Positions 46,242-54,841 of a DNA stretch of 64,000 nt are shown here, one piece after another. A program made the position numbers and the translations under genes. The stretch's first letter is position 1; every line of letters begins with the position of its first letter. Below the pieces are notes generated by a model. The model was not told where the DNA came from. It saw only the letters and a program-made list of their open reading frames with translations, and did not search any database. The stretch comes from an uncultured Collinsella sp. (GTDB taxonomy: Bacteria; Actinomycetota; Coriobacteriia; Coriobacteriales; Coriobacteriaceae), in the NCBI GenBank assembly GCA_949285915.1, contig CASDZW010000003.1:17508-81507 (forward strand), read 5' to 3'.

Positions 46242-46973
46242 ATGGCAGAGCAAATGGGGAGCAAGCCGCGTTCGGTCGCGGCTATCGTCGGCTTGGTGTT
46301 GGGGATTCTTGCCATCGTTATGTCTTGGATGCCCATCATCAATAACTTTGCGTTTGTCATCGGTGGCATCGGACTCGTATTTGCCATCGTGGGGTTGGTC
46401 GGTGTGCTCCGTGGCAAGAAAGTGGGCAAAGGTCTGGCAATCGCCGCGCTGGTGGTGAACGTGCTTTCGATCGCCATCGTGTTGGGCACGCAAAGCATGT
46501 ACTCAGCGGCTCTGGATGATGCCGCGAACGGCCCCGATGTCGTTGCTTCCGAAGCGCCGAGCGCAGAAGGGGCCGAGGGCGAATCGGCCGCCGGAGATGC
46601 TCCCGAGACGGACAATCTCGCCGTTGGAACTCCCGTCACATTCGAGGATGGCGTGACGATCACGGTGGACAGCGTTTCTTCCGGCCTTACCAATTATGAC
46701 GGCTCGACGGTCATCGGCATTCACGTGACCTATACCAACAACGGTGAGGGCGAGTACGATTACAACAGCTACAGCTGGAAGGGCAGGGACGCGCAGGGCG
46801 CTGCGACCGACCCGGTGTATTATTCCGAGGCGTCCGACGACCTCTCGTACGGCACGCTGGCGCCTGGCGGAACGGTCGCCGGCAGCGTGTACTTCGAGGG
46901 CGATAGCGTGTCCGCGCTGTACTATCCGACCATTATCGCCGATGCCCCGGCTGCAACCTGGGCCATCGCCTAG
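46242..46973 (+). CDS. Membrane-anchored DUF4190/DUF4352-like protein
   Basis: The 243-residue protein has an N-terminal pair of membrane helices of the DUF4190 type (AAIVGLVLGILAIVMSWMPI, FVIGGIGLVFAIVGLVGVL, GLAIAALVVNVLSIAIVLGT), an Ala/Glu-rich linker, and a C-terminal extracellular immunoglobulin-like domain of the DUF4352 type (TFEDGVTITVDSVSSGLTNY, VTYTNNGEGEYDYNSYSWK, LAPGGTVAGSVYFEG). Function unknown. ATG 46242 follows AGGAAGGACAG. The HTH/kinase pair lies about 200 bases downstream. Confidence 0.8.
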   Translation: MAEQMGSKPRSVAAIVGLVLGILAIVMSWMPIINNFAFVIGGIGLVFAIVGLVGVLRGKKVGKGLAIAALVVNVLSIAIVLGTQSMYSAALDDAANGPDVVASEAPSAEGAEGESAAGDAPETDNLAVGTPVTFEDGVTITVDSVSSGLTNYDGSTVIGIHVTYTNNGEGEYDYNSYSWKGRDAQGAATDPVYYSEASDDLSYGTLAPGGTVAGSVYFEGDSVSALYYPTIIADAPAATWAIA

Positions 46974-47173
46974 GTATGGCTGACGAGCGAGGGCGCCGTC
47001 CGTTCTCGTCTCATCCCCATACCGAAGATCGCAACCGCGACCGGCTGCGCGACAATCGCGCCCGGTCGCGTGTTCTCAAGCGCGTGCGGCGCGCTATAGT
47101 TCTGGGTGAAGCCGAGGCGCGTGCCGGCTCGGCTGCATTGCAACAAATCGATCGGAGCGGGGAGGGGGATACG

Positions 47174-47611
47174 ATGGGCGAGAGTTCGGCGTCGGAGCCT
47201 TTGACGGAGGAGCTTCTGAAAGAGCTTCTTGCCGCACCCGATCCCGTTTCCTTTGCCGAGGAGCATGGCATCGCGCATCGGACGCTTTCCGAATACCTGA
47301 ACCAGTTGTTGGATGAGAAGGGGCTGAAGCGCTCGGATGTCGTTCATGCTGCGGGCATTAACGACACCTTCGGCTACCAGATTTTCAAGGGCCAGCGCGG
47401 CGCAGGGCGCGATAAGGTGCTTTGCTTGGCGCTCAGCATGGGGTGCGACCTGATAGAGACACGTCGCCTTCTGCAGGCTGCGGGCGTCAACGAGCTCTAC
47501 TGCAAAGACAGGCGCGACGCCATCATCATCTTCTGTATCGACCATGGCTACGGCCTCCAGCGCACCGACGAGGAGCTCTACCGTCTTGGTGAGGAGACGC
47601 TCGGCGAGTGA
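47174..47611 (+). CDS. Small HTH (XRE-like) protein coupled to a Ser/Thr kinase
   Basis: The 145-residue protein contains a helix-turn-helix-like region (HRTLSEYLNQLLDEKGLKRS, then DVVHAAGINDTFGYQIFKGQ and RGAGRDKVLCLALSMG), resembling an XRE domain fold, followed by RRLLQAAGVNELYCKDRRDA and a C-terminal helix. ATG 47174 follows GGGGAGGGGG. Its stop TGA overlaps the chosen GTG start of the kinase gene, so the two are translated together; the likely meaning is that the HTH protein is a kinase substrate or regulator. Confidence 0.75.
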   Translation: MGESSASEPLTEELLKELLAAPDPVSFAEEHGIAHRTLSEYLNQLLDEKGLKRSDVVHAAGINDTFGYQIFKGQRGAGRDKVLCLALSMGCDLIETRRLLQAAGVNELYCKDRRDAIIIFCIDHGYGLQRTDEELYRLGEETLGE

Positions 47612-48897
47612 GCGGCGGCGGGGCCGCGCGGACGGCGCGCCGCCCGATGGCCGGGCGGACGCAGCCGGTGTCTGATACCATGGGCGCTATGGATGCAGAA
47701 GGCATGACAGACGATTTGGCTGCGTACCTCGAGGCCGTGGGTCGCGAGGACTCCTTTGTTGTGGAGAGGCGCTTAGGAGGGGGAGAGCACGCCACCGAGC
47801 TTGTGCGCTTCAAAGGCGCGGGCACCACGGCTCTCGGTCCCTTCGTGCGCAAGCGCATTGATCTGGCGTCGGGCCTCGGGGGTGCGTACGAGACGCTGTT
47901 TGAGTTGCAGCGCGCAGGCCGCCGCTTCGTCCATCTCCCGCTTATCGTCGATTGCTACAAGACGGGCTCAGAGCTCGTGGTTGTCTCTGAGTACGTGCCC
48001 GGAGAAACCCTCGAGGAGGTCGTAGGCGCCCGCGGTGCATCGCTTGCGCTTGCGCAAGAGGTGTTTCCCGGGGTGTGCGATGCGGTTGAGGAGCTGCATG
48101 GCGCGTGCGACCCGCCCCTCATCCACCGTGACCTCAAGCCGCAGAACATCATCGTCGCGCCTGCGGGGCTCTTCCTTATCGACTTTGGCATTGCGCGCCG
48201 CTTCCGCGAGAAAGCGGAGACGGATACCGTGCGTTTTGGCACGCGCGCATACGCACCGCCCGAGCAATACGGATTCGGTCAGACCGACGTGCGGAGCGAC
48301 ATCTACGCGCTCGGTGGCATTCTGTGGTACTGCCTGACCGGGAACGACCCCTCAGCGTTACTTGCGCCGCACGAGGTGTCCGAGCAGGTGGGCGAGAGGC
48401 TCTCTAGTGTCATCTGCAAGGCCATGGCGTTCGATCCGGCTGAGCGCTTCCAGAGCGCCGCAGAGCTCGCGTGTGCCTTTCGAGAGGCGGTTGGCGAGGC
48501 GCCCGGCACCGTTGACGACGGCGCTCTCGCTCCAGCGGGTGATGCGCTTCAGGTGGACGAGGGGCGTGGGAGCGGCTTTTTCCGCACCCACCTGTTGGGC
48601 GTTGCGCGCAATGTCGTGCTCCTGCTGATCGCACTTGCCTGCATTCCCCAAGCCTGGCAGGGCGTGGTCGCCCCTCAGGCGGAGTATGCCGGCAAGTCGC
48701 TGGGGTACCTGGTTACACTCAACTTCCTACTGACACTGCCTCTGGTGTGGGGTGCGCTCTATCTTGCGATGGACCGCATCGTGCTTGCGCGCCTCATTCC
48801 CGCAATCGCCCAGAGAAGCCGCCTCAAGGATGCGTGCGTTATCGGTATCTACCTTGCCATTGTCTTTGTTATAGCGCTGTTCATCCCGTCGTCGTGA
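47608..48897 (+). CDS. Membrane Ser/Thr protein kinase
   Basis: The 429-residue protein is a Hanks-type kinase: RLGGGEHATELVRFKG replaces the usual Gly loop, Lys in FVRKRI (about 82), HRDLKPQN at 173-180 and DFG at 192-194, then TRAYAPPEQYGFGQTDVRSD. All catalytic residues appear intact. After the kinase, three or four membrane helices (VVLLLIALACIPQAW, YLVTLNFLLTLPLVWGALYL, ACVIGIYLAIVFVIALFI) form the C-terminus; no PASTA repeats. GTG 47608 is coupled to the HTH stop; ATG 47680 is an alternative. Confidence 0.85.
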   Translation: MSGGGAARTARRPMAGRTQPVSDTMGAMDAEGMTDDLAAYLEAVGREDSFVVERRLGGGEHATELVRFKGAGTTALGPFVRKRIDLASGLGGAYETLFELQRAGRRFVHLPLIVDCYKTGSELVVVSEYVPGETLEEVVGARGASLALAQEVFPGVCDAVEELHGACDPPLIHRDLKPQNIIVAPAGLFLIDFGIARRFREKAETDTVRFGTRAYAPPEQYGFGQTDVRSDIYALGGILWYCLTGNDPSALLAPHEVSEQVGERLSSVICKAMAFDPAERFQSAAELACAFREAVGEAPGTVDDGALAPAGDALQVDEGRGSGFFRTHLLGVARNVVLLLIALACIPQAWQGVVAPQAEYAGKSLGYLVTLNFLLTLPLVWGALYLAMDRIVLARLIPAIAQRSRLKDACVIGIYLAIVFVIALFIPSS

Positions 48898-48965
48898 GCC
48901 AACTTGGCCTATCTCGTGTCGACAGGCTGGGGTGATTCTCCACCCAGCGGGAAGCGGCGCCATAC

Positions 48966-48990
48966 GAAAAGGGCCCCTTGCGGGGCCCCG
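48966..48990 (-). terminator. Intrinsic terminator of the coiled-coil wall protein gene
   Basis: Read leftwards, GGGGCCCCGCAAGGGGCCC forms a 7-8 bp GC stem and is followed by TTTTCG. Confidence 0.75.
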
Positions 48991-49003
48991 AGTCGCTTGT
49001 GTC

Positions 49004-50143
49004 TTAGATGCGCGCCATCTGGCTGCCGACCTTGTTGTACCAGTCCTGCCACGTAGGCGGGCAGTACTTCTTTGCCGCCGCCGGCGTGAGGGTGGTGCCG
49101 TACATGCGCTTGAGGTACGAGACGTGGTAGGTGATGGCCTCGCCCCAGCTGCCAAAGCCGAGCCAACCGCTGCCCAGGGCGCGCATGCCCCAAGCGTTGT
49201 AGCTGTTGGCGCAGTGGGCGCCCTTGGTGCTTTCGATGCAGCTGATGGCGGGGGACCAGCGGGGGTCAACGCCGGTGTTCCACGAGCACTCGGCAAAGAT
49301 GGCGCCGGTGCCTGCGAGCGGGGAACCTGCCAGATAGGCGTTGATGCGGCCCGTCCACTCGGCGATGAACTCCTCGCGGGAGAGGTTCCAGTTGACCGCG
49401 CCGGAGGGAACCGTGTTGGTGACAGTCTGACCGGTCTGGGTGGCGGTGCTGTTGGGGTTGTCGCCGCTCTCGCCGGTGCCCTCCGCGGGAGCGGTCTGCT
49501 CCTCGGTGGATTGGGCGGCAAGGGCCGCGAGCTCGGCGGCAGCCTCGGCCTCGGCCTTGGCCTGCGCGGCGGAGCGGGCCTCCTGCGCCTCGGCGAGGGC
49601 ACTGGCGGCGGCCTTCTTCTGCTCCTCGAGCTGGGCCTTGGCCTGATCAAGCTCGGTCTTCTGACGCTGGAGCTCCTGCTCCTTGGCGTTGAGCTCCTCG
49701 ATGGCGGCGTTGTTGGAGGACTGGATCTCGTCCATGTAGACGACGCTCGTGATGAGGTCGTTTAGGCTCTGCGACTTAAGTACGAAGCTCACGAGCGGGT
49801 TGGAGTTGCTCTGATACTTGTACGCGTCGCGCATGGCCTGGCTCGCCTCGGCCTGAAGGGCGGGAATCTCCGCCTCAATCTCGGCGATGCTGGCGGTGTT
49901 CTCGTCGACCTTCTGCTGCAGCTCGTCCAGCTTGGACGCGGCCTCATCGTAAGCGGCGGCGTACTGGTCGACCTGGCTCTCCGCCGCGGCGAGCTCCGCC
50001 TGGGTCTCCGCCGAGACGGCATAGGCCGCGGTGGGTGAGACAAGGGGGGTTGCCGCGAAGGCGACAGCGAGGGCGGCACACGTGAGCGCGCGCGCCGGGC
50101 GCTGTGCGATGACGCTGATGATCGAGCGGTTGGAATCTCGCAT
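49004..50143 (-). CDS. Secreted coiled-coil cell-wall protein with C-terminal glucosaminidase/lysozyme-like domain
   Basis: The 379-residue protein is exported: a basic start, a hydrophobic core (LTCAALAVAFAATPLVSP) and an AYA-like cleavage site near residue 42. A long coiled coil (about 45-215) of the PcsB/CwlO kind contains a Gln/Ser-rich break (SQAMRDAYKYQSNSNPLVSF). A Ser/Thr/Asn linker precedes a C-terminal domain (NLSREEFIAEWTGRINAYLA, IFAECSWNTGVDPRWSPAI) with the GFGSWGEAITYHVSYL segment, likely a glucosaminidase- or lysozyme-like fold. The role is probably cell separation. Its terminator is at 48966. Confidence 0.75.
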   Translation of the reverse strand: MRDSNRSIISVIAQRPARALTCAALAVAFAATPLVSPTAAYAVSAETQAELAAAESQVDQYAAAYDEAASKLDELQQKVDENTASIAEIEAEIPALQAEASQAMRDAYKYQSNSNPLVSFVLKSQSLNDLITSVVYMDEIQSSNNAAIEELNAKEQELQRQKTELDQAKAQLEEQKKAAASALAEAQEARSAAQAKAEAEAAAELAALAAQSTEEQTAPAEGTGESGDNPNSTATQTGQTVTNTVPSGAVNWNLSREEFIAEWTGRINAYLAGSPLAGTGAIFAECSWNTGVDPRWSPAISCIESTKGAHCANSYNAWGMRALGSGWLGFGSWGEAITYHVSYLKRMYGTTLTPAAAKKYCPPTWQDWYNKVGSQMARI

Positions 50144-50224
50144 AGAAGTCCTCGTCCTCGAGATACGACATACCGAATGTGCTTAGGCAAGTATAGTACG
50201 GCTCTTTTAAAGAATAACCCCCTA

Positions 50225-50338
50225 CCCAATCCTTAAGGCTCAAGTTGAAGGTTTAAGATTGGGCGCGACCTGCGGCTTTGGTGCATCGTTGAGAAACTGT
50301 GGAGTTTCAAGCTCATGTTTAAGGTTAAGGCTTGAGAC
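50225..50338. repeat. Two AT-rich stem-loops in a divergent promoter region
   Basis: CCCAATCCTTAA (50225-50236) can pair with TTTAAGATTGGG (50252-50263), and GTTTCAAGC (50304-50312) with GCTTGAGAC (50330-50338). Both segments share TTAAGG and CTCAAG words. They lie in the 388-base spacer between the divergent wall-protein and ATP-grasp genes, whose other part holds a leftward TATACT at about 50194. No gene is visible in this spacer. Confidence 0.45.
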
Positions 50339-50531
50339 TGTCCGGTGCCCATGCGTATCCGCACGTCACACCGCCTTTGAGCTGTTTGAGATGGGGAACG
50401 TGTAGGTACGGCCCGGGTTGGGCCCGCGACGCCGCTGTGAGCGCTACACTTATACGGTTTACCATCCCGTTGCGTGTCCGTTGACGGCGCTGCGCGACGG
50501 GAGCGCATGAGTTGACCAAGAAGGGGAGAGC

Positions 50532-51788
50532 ATGGCCCTCAGTTTTGTCGAGCGCGAGTTCATTCCCGTCCTGTTGGGCGGCGACATCAACGTGTACTCT
50601 GTGGCGCGCGCGTTCTATGAGCAGTATCAGGTGCAGAGTGTGGCGTTTGGCAAGTACCACACCGGCCCCGCCTACCGCAGCCTTCTTATCGACTACCGCC
50701 CCAACGAGAAGATCGACACCGAGGAGGTCTTTCTCTCTACGGTGAACGCCTTCGCCCGCGAGCATGCGGACAAGAAAATCGTGCTCATGGGCTGTGGCGA
50801 CGGCTACGTGGCGCTCATCGCCCGCGCCAACGACGCCGGCACGCTCGCCGAGAACATCATTGCCCCGTACGGCCCCTTTGAGCTTATGGACAGCTGCCAG
50901 AAGAAGGAGGTCTTCTACGACCTCTGCGAGAAGCACGGCGTGCCCTACCCGCACACCTTCACCTTCACGGCGGCCATGGCGGCAGACCCGGCGCGTACCG
51001 CGGCGGCGCTCGACGCCCTCGACTTCCCGTTCCCCATGATCTTGAAACCCTCCGACGGCATCGCCTACTGGGAGCACCCCTTTGCCTCGCAGCAGAAGGC
51101 CTACACCATCGCCTCGCGCGAGGAGCTCGAGAGCGTGATCCGCGACGTCTACGCGTCGGGTTACGAGGACGACCTCATCATCCAGGACCGCGTGCCGGGC
51201 AACGACGAGTACATGCGCGTGCTGACGAGCTACTCCGACCGCTCGGGCAAGGTGCGCATGATGTGCCTGGGCCACGTTCTGCTTGAGGAGCACGGCCCGC
51301 ACGCCCAAGGCAACCACGCCTGCATCATCACCGAGCCCAACGACGAGCTCATGGGCGGCGTGCGCGAGCTTTTGGAGGACCTGCACTTTGTGGGCTTCTC
51401 CAACTTTGACGTCAAGTTTGACGAGCGCGACGGGTCATTCAAGTTCTTCGACTTCAACACGCGCCAGGGCCGCAGCAACTACTACGTCACGGGCTCGGGC
51501 TTTAACGTTGCCAAGTACGTGGTGGAGGAGTACGTCTACAACCGTCCTTTCAACCCGGAGTTTGAGACGGCGCGCGACGAGCACTTCTGGACGGTCGTGC
51601 CCCGCGGCGTCATCAAGCGCTACGTCCGCGACCCTGAGCTTCGCGATCGGGCGCTGCGCCTCATGCGCGAGGGCAAGAGCGTGAACCCCGTCTTTATGAA
51701 GGGCGACTTCACGCTGAACCGCTGGCTCCGCATGGTGCACACCACCATGAACCACTTCAAGATCTTCAAGCGCTACTACCACGCGTAG
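50532..51788 (+). CDS. ATP-grasp carboxylate-amine ligase, probable D-aspartate ligase
   Basis: The 418-residue protein is an ATP-grasp ligase, most like D-aspartate ligases that activate D-Asp as beta-aspartyl phosphate and add it to the peptidoglycan stem peptide. Visible: PMILKPSDGIAYWEHPFASQ (nucleotide), IIQDRVPGNDEYMRV, NFDVKFDERDGSFKFFDFNT and RQGRSNYYVTGSG metal/substrate segment. An Asp/Glu racemase gene directly downstream, which could supply D-Asp, supports the assignment. ATG 50532 follows GGGGAGAG. Confidence 0.8.
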   Translation: MALSFVEREFIPVLLGGDINVYSVARAFYEQYQVQSVAFGKYHTGPAYRSLLIDYRPNEKIDTEEVFLSTVNAFAREHADKKIVLMGCGDGYVALIARANDAGTLAENIIAPYGPFELMDSCQKKEVFYDLCEKHGVPYPHTFTFTAAMAADPARTAAALDALDFPFPMILKPSDGIAYWEHPFASQQKAYTIASREELESVIRDVYASGYEDDLIIQDRVPGNDEYMRVLTSYSDRSGKVRMMCLGHVLLEEHGPHAQGNHACIITEPNDELMGGVRELLEDLHFVGFSNFDVKFDERDGSFKFFDFNTRQGRSNYYVTGSGFNVAKYVVEEYVYNRPFNPEFETARDEHFWTVVPRGVIKRYVRDPELRDRALRLMREGKSVNPVFMKGDFTLNRWLRMVHTTMNHFKIFKRYYHA

Positions 51789-51789
51789 C

Positions 51790-51811
51790 ATATTTGGGGA
51801 CGGGTTCGTTT
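51790..51811 (+). repeat. Single TTTGGGGACGG motif
   Basis: ATATTTGGGGACGGGTTCGT lies in the 74-base gap between the ligase and racemase genes, in the same form as the copies at 1.5 kb and 60.1 kb. Confidence 0.6.
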
Positions 51812-51862
51812 TGTGCATCTCGTCCCACGCGGGTAGGCGCACAGCGACAGGAGGCGACGCAC

Positions 51863-52615
51863 ATGGAGAAGCTCGGCGTGATCGGCGGCATGGGCCCCGA
51901 GGCCACCTCGTACTTCTATGACGAGGTGGTGCGTCACACCGAGGCCTCGTGCGACCAGGAGCACCTCAACATGGTGATCCTCTCGTGTGCCTCCATGCCG
52001 GACCGCACGCGCGCCATCGAGACGGGGGAGCACACCGAGCTTCTTGCCGAGATGCGCACGGCAACCTCGGCGCTCGAGAACCTCGGCTGCGCGCACATTG
52101 CCATTCCGTGCAACACCTCGCATTACTTCTATAACGAGGTGCAGGCCATGACGCGGGTTCCTATCATCCACATGCCACGCGAGGCCGCGCGCTACGCCGC
52201 TGCGGGCGCCGTGGCGGGGGAGCGCGACTTTGACCCTGCGCAGAGCGCGGGGCTCTTCGAGCGGCCCATCAAAAAAATCGGCATCATGGGGACCGACGGC
52301 ACCGTGCGCTCGGGCGTGTACGCGCGTGCCTGTGCGGAGGCCGGTGTTGAGGCGGTGGCGCCGAGTCCGGAGCGCCAAAGGGACGTGATGTCACTCATCT
52401 ACGACGACGTCAAAGCCGGGCGCGAGCCGCATTTCTACCTGTTCGAGCGCGTGCTCGAGGAGCTTGCCGAAGCCGGATGCGACCGTGTGATCCTCGCGTG
52501 CACCGAGCTCTCGGTCCTGAAGCGCTATCGCGAGATGCCGCCGTTGATTCTCGACGCGATGGACGCGCTCGTGCGCGAGTCGATCGTGCGCTGCGGGGCG
52601 ACGTACCGCGCATAG
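51863..52615 (+). CDS. Aspartate/glutamate racemase
   Basis: The 250-residue protein belongs to the cofactor-independent Asp/Glu racemase family. It has the two catalytic cysteines in IAIPCNTSHYFY and VILACTELSVL and starts LGVIGGMGPEATSYFYDEV. The position after a probable D-aspartate ligase gene suggests that it makes D-Asp for the peptidoglycan cross-bridge. ATG 51863 follows AGGAGG. A REP-like motif lies between the two genes. Confidence 0.9.
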   Translation: MEKLGVIGGMGPEATSYFYDEVVRHTEASCDQEHLNMVILSCASMPDRTRAIETGEHTELLAEMRTATSALENLGCAHIAIPCNTSHYFYNEVQAMTRVPIIHMPREAARYAAAGAVAGERDFDPAQSAGLFERPIKKIGIMGTDGTVRSGVYARACAEAGVEAVAPSPERQRDVMSLIYDDVKAGREPHFYLFERVLEELAEAGCDRVILACTELSVLKRYREMPPLILDAMDALVRESIVRCGATYRA

Positions 52616-52698
52616 CTACGACCGCGCTGAGTAAGCATAGTGCGCAATCGAATTGATCGAATTGAATTGATGGGCGAGGGCTGGCGTTGCCGGCTGGA

Positions 52699-53097
52699 TT
52701 AGCCGGCGAGGAACTTCTTGCGGCTGAAGAAGTTGTACCAGGTCACGCAGAAGGTAGCGATGACCTTCATGGCCTGGTAGGCGATGTTGAGCATCGTGAC
52801 GCCCACAAACATAAAGACATCGTTGAGGCCGAGCCCCACGGCGGAGAGAATCGCAAAGATGGTGAACTCGCGCTTGCGGCTCATGTCATCGCGATGGTCG
52901 AACACGTAGCGCATGCTGAGCGCGTAGTTGAGCGCGACCGACGCGAGGAACGAGACCGTGGTGGCAAGGAGGTAGTCGCAGCGCAGGCACTCTACCAAAA
53001 GGACGAGCAGAAGCCAATCAACGGCAAACGAGATGATGCCCACAGCGGCGAACTTGGCGAACTGCTGCGTTGAGGGCTTGTAGAGCATGGCGCGCAC
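52699..53097 (-). CDS. GtrA-family membrane protein (copy 1)
   Basis: The 132-residue protein has four membrane helices and the GtrA/DPMS pattern: FAKFAAVGIISFAVDWLLLV, a second helix with LATTVSFLASVALNYALSMR, YVFDHRDDMSRKREFTIFAI, and the end WYNFFSRKKFLAG. GtrA proteins flip or assist bactoprenol-linked sugars for polymer decoration. GTG 53097 follows GGGAGG. It is a diverged paralogue of the next gene on the same strand. Confidence 0.85.
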   Translation of the reverse strand: MRAMLYKPSTQQFAKFAAVGIISFAVDWLLLVLLVECLRCDYLLATTVSFLASVALNYALSMRYVFDHRDDMSRKREFTIFAILSAVGLGLNDVFMFVGVTMLNIAYQAMKVIATFCVTWYNFFSRKKFLAG

Positions 53098-53318
53098 GGC
53101 GTACCTCCCTTCGGTGTGACGAAATACGGAGCGAATACCATGGGGCGGCCGGACCGTCAAGAATGGTATCCGCGAGTAACAGCAAACTATACGGTAAACG
53201 TTGCCTGCATGGGGCGATGAGTCATGCGTCCGCGGGAAAAGCGCGCTTTCTGCACAGTTGGTGCAAGGGCTGCCGTGCGTGGCGGGGCATCACGTGGGGG
53301 CACCACGTGGAGGCGCGC

Positions 53319-53714
53319 CTACTTGCTCTCGTCGCCCTCGAGAAAAATCTTGCGCGTTACAAAGTTCCAAATCATGACCACGCAGGTGGCGAGTACCTTG
53401 ACCAGGCGATAGTCGAGCGAAACGAACTCGGTGCCCACCCACATGAGGGCGTCGTTGATGAGTAGGCCAATGACGGAGAGTACGACGAAGATGGCGAACT
53501 CGCGCCGCCGGCTCATGCCCTCGCGATGGCTAAAGACGTAGCGCATGCTCGCCACGTAGTTGAAGATGACCGAGACAATGAACGACGCCGTTGCGGATGC
53601 GACCGGGTTCCATCCGGCGAGCTCGGTGAGCGCGATGAGCACGGCGAAGTCGATGACGGTGGCGATGACGCCTACGATGCCAAATTTGACGATCTGAGCA
53701 AGGAGTTTTTGCAC
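53319..53714 (-). CDS. GtrA-family membrane protein (copy 2)
   Basis: The 131-residue protein repeats the GtrA pattern: IVKFGIVGVIATVIDFAVLI, ATASFIVSVIFNYVASMRYV, FSHREGMSRRREFAIFVVLS, and the basic end NFVTRKIFLEGDESK. GTG 53714 follows AAAGGATCG. The two GtrA genes lie 221 bases apart in the same direction, so they arose by tandem duplication. No glycosyltransferase is next to them here. The 53098-53318 spacer holds nothing else recognised. Confidence 0.85.
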   Translation of the reverse strand: MQKLLAQIVKFGIVGVIATVIDFAVLIALTELAGWNPVASATASFIVSVIFNYVASMRYVFSHREGMSRRREFAIFVVLSVIGLLINDALMWVGTEFVSLDYRLVKVLATCVVMIWNFVTRKIFLEGDESK

Positions 53715-53918
53715 GACGATCCTTTCACAGGTTTTGCGACGAGCCAGTGTAGCATGCCGCTGTGACGCTTTGATGGGCGGCCACGCCTGCCCGTGCCGGT
53801 TGATACGGGAGCGTTGGCGCCCATTCTCGCTGTTAGTGACCCTATAGACGAGTAAAATGTACACAACTATGCCCTTGTGTGCCGGTGTCCTCGGGCACCG
53901 AATGGGAGAGGAGTTTTT

Positions 53919-54806
53919 ATGAGCGATTACGTCCTGAGCGCCGAATCCACGGCGGATTACCCGCGCTCATTTTTTGAGGAGCGCCACATCGCGTGGGTTC
54001 CCTTCCACTACAACCTCGATGGTGTGAGCTACGCCGACGACCTCTACACCTCCATCACACCCGAGGCATTCTTTGACAAGATCAAGGCGGGCGCTCAGCC
54101 TACCACCTCCCAGGTGGGTGTTGGCGAGTACGTGGAGCTTTGGGAGCCGTATCTCAAGGAGGGTAAGGACGTTTTACACCTCACGCTCTCGAGCGGTATC
54201 TCGGGTTCGTACAACTCCGCCTGCATCGCCGCCGAGCAGATGAAGGCAGCCTATCCTGACCGAGTGGTGTGCGTGGTGGACTCGCTCGCCGCATCCGCCG
54301 GCTTCGGTCTTCTTATGGAGTACCTCGCCGACCTGCGCGACGGCGGCATGTCGTTTGCCGACGCGTGCGCGTGGGCGGAGGCGCACAAGCGCAACCTCAA
54401 CCACTGGTTCTTCGTTTCCGACCTCGACTGCCTGAAGCGCGGCGGACGCGTATCGGCCACGAGCGCGCTGCTCGCCAACGCCCTTAAGATCTGCCCTGTT
54501 CTGAATGTCGACCATGAGGGCAAGCTTATCCCGCGTCAGAAGATCCGTACGGTCAAGAAGGCCGTTGCCGAGCTCGTGCGCATGATGGAGGAACACGCCG
54601 AGGGCGGGCTCTCCTACACGGGTAAGTGCTGCCTGTCGCAGTCCAACTGCCGCGCCGAGGCGGAGGCCGTGGTTGCAGGCATCGAGGAGAAGTTCCCGCA
54701 GCTCAAGGGGAAGATCGCTATCTATAACATCGGTACGGTCATCGGTTCACACACCGGCCCCGGCACCGTTGCGCTCTTCTTTATGGGAGACGAGCGCGTC
54801 GACTAA
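53919..54806 (+). CDS. DegV-family fatty-acid-binding protein
   Basis: The 295-residue protein is a DegV (FakB-like) lipid-binding protein. The N-terminal YVLSAESTADYPRSFFEERH, PTTSQVGVGEYVELWE with the T-x-S-Q lipid carboxyl loop, LSSGISGSYNSA, and CVVDSLAASAGFG are the family signatures; GGRVSATSALLANALKICP and GSHTGPGTVALFF complete it. It is likely to present fatty acids to a kinase, which is not encoded nearby. ATG 53919 follows GAGAGGAG. Confidence 0.92.
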   Translation: MSDYVLSAESTADYPRSFFEERHIAWVPFHYNLDGVSYADDLYTSITPEAFFDKIKAGAQPTTSQVGVGEYVELWEPYLKEGKDVLHLTLSSGISGSYNSACIAAEQMKAAYPDRVVCVVDSLAASAGFGLLMEYLADLRDGGMSFADACAWAEAHKRNLNHWFFVSDLDCLKRGGRVSATSALLANALKICPVLNVDHEGKLIPRQKIRTVKKAVAELVRMMEEHAEGGLSYTGKCCLSQSNCRAEAEAVVAGIEEKFPQLKGKIAIYNIGTVIGSHTGPGTVALFFMGDERVD

Positions 54807-54841
54807 GCTTGCGCCGACTCAAAAGTCGATACGATTTTAGA

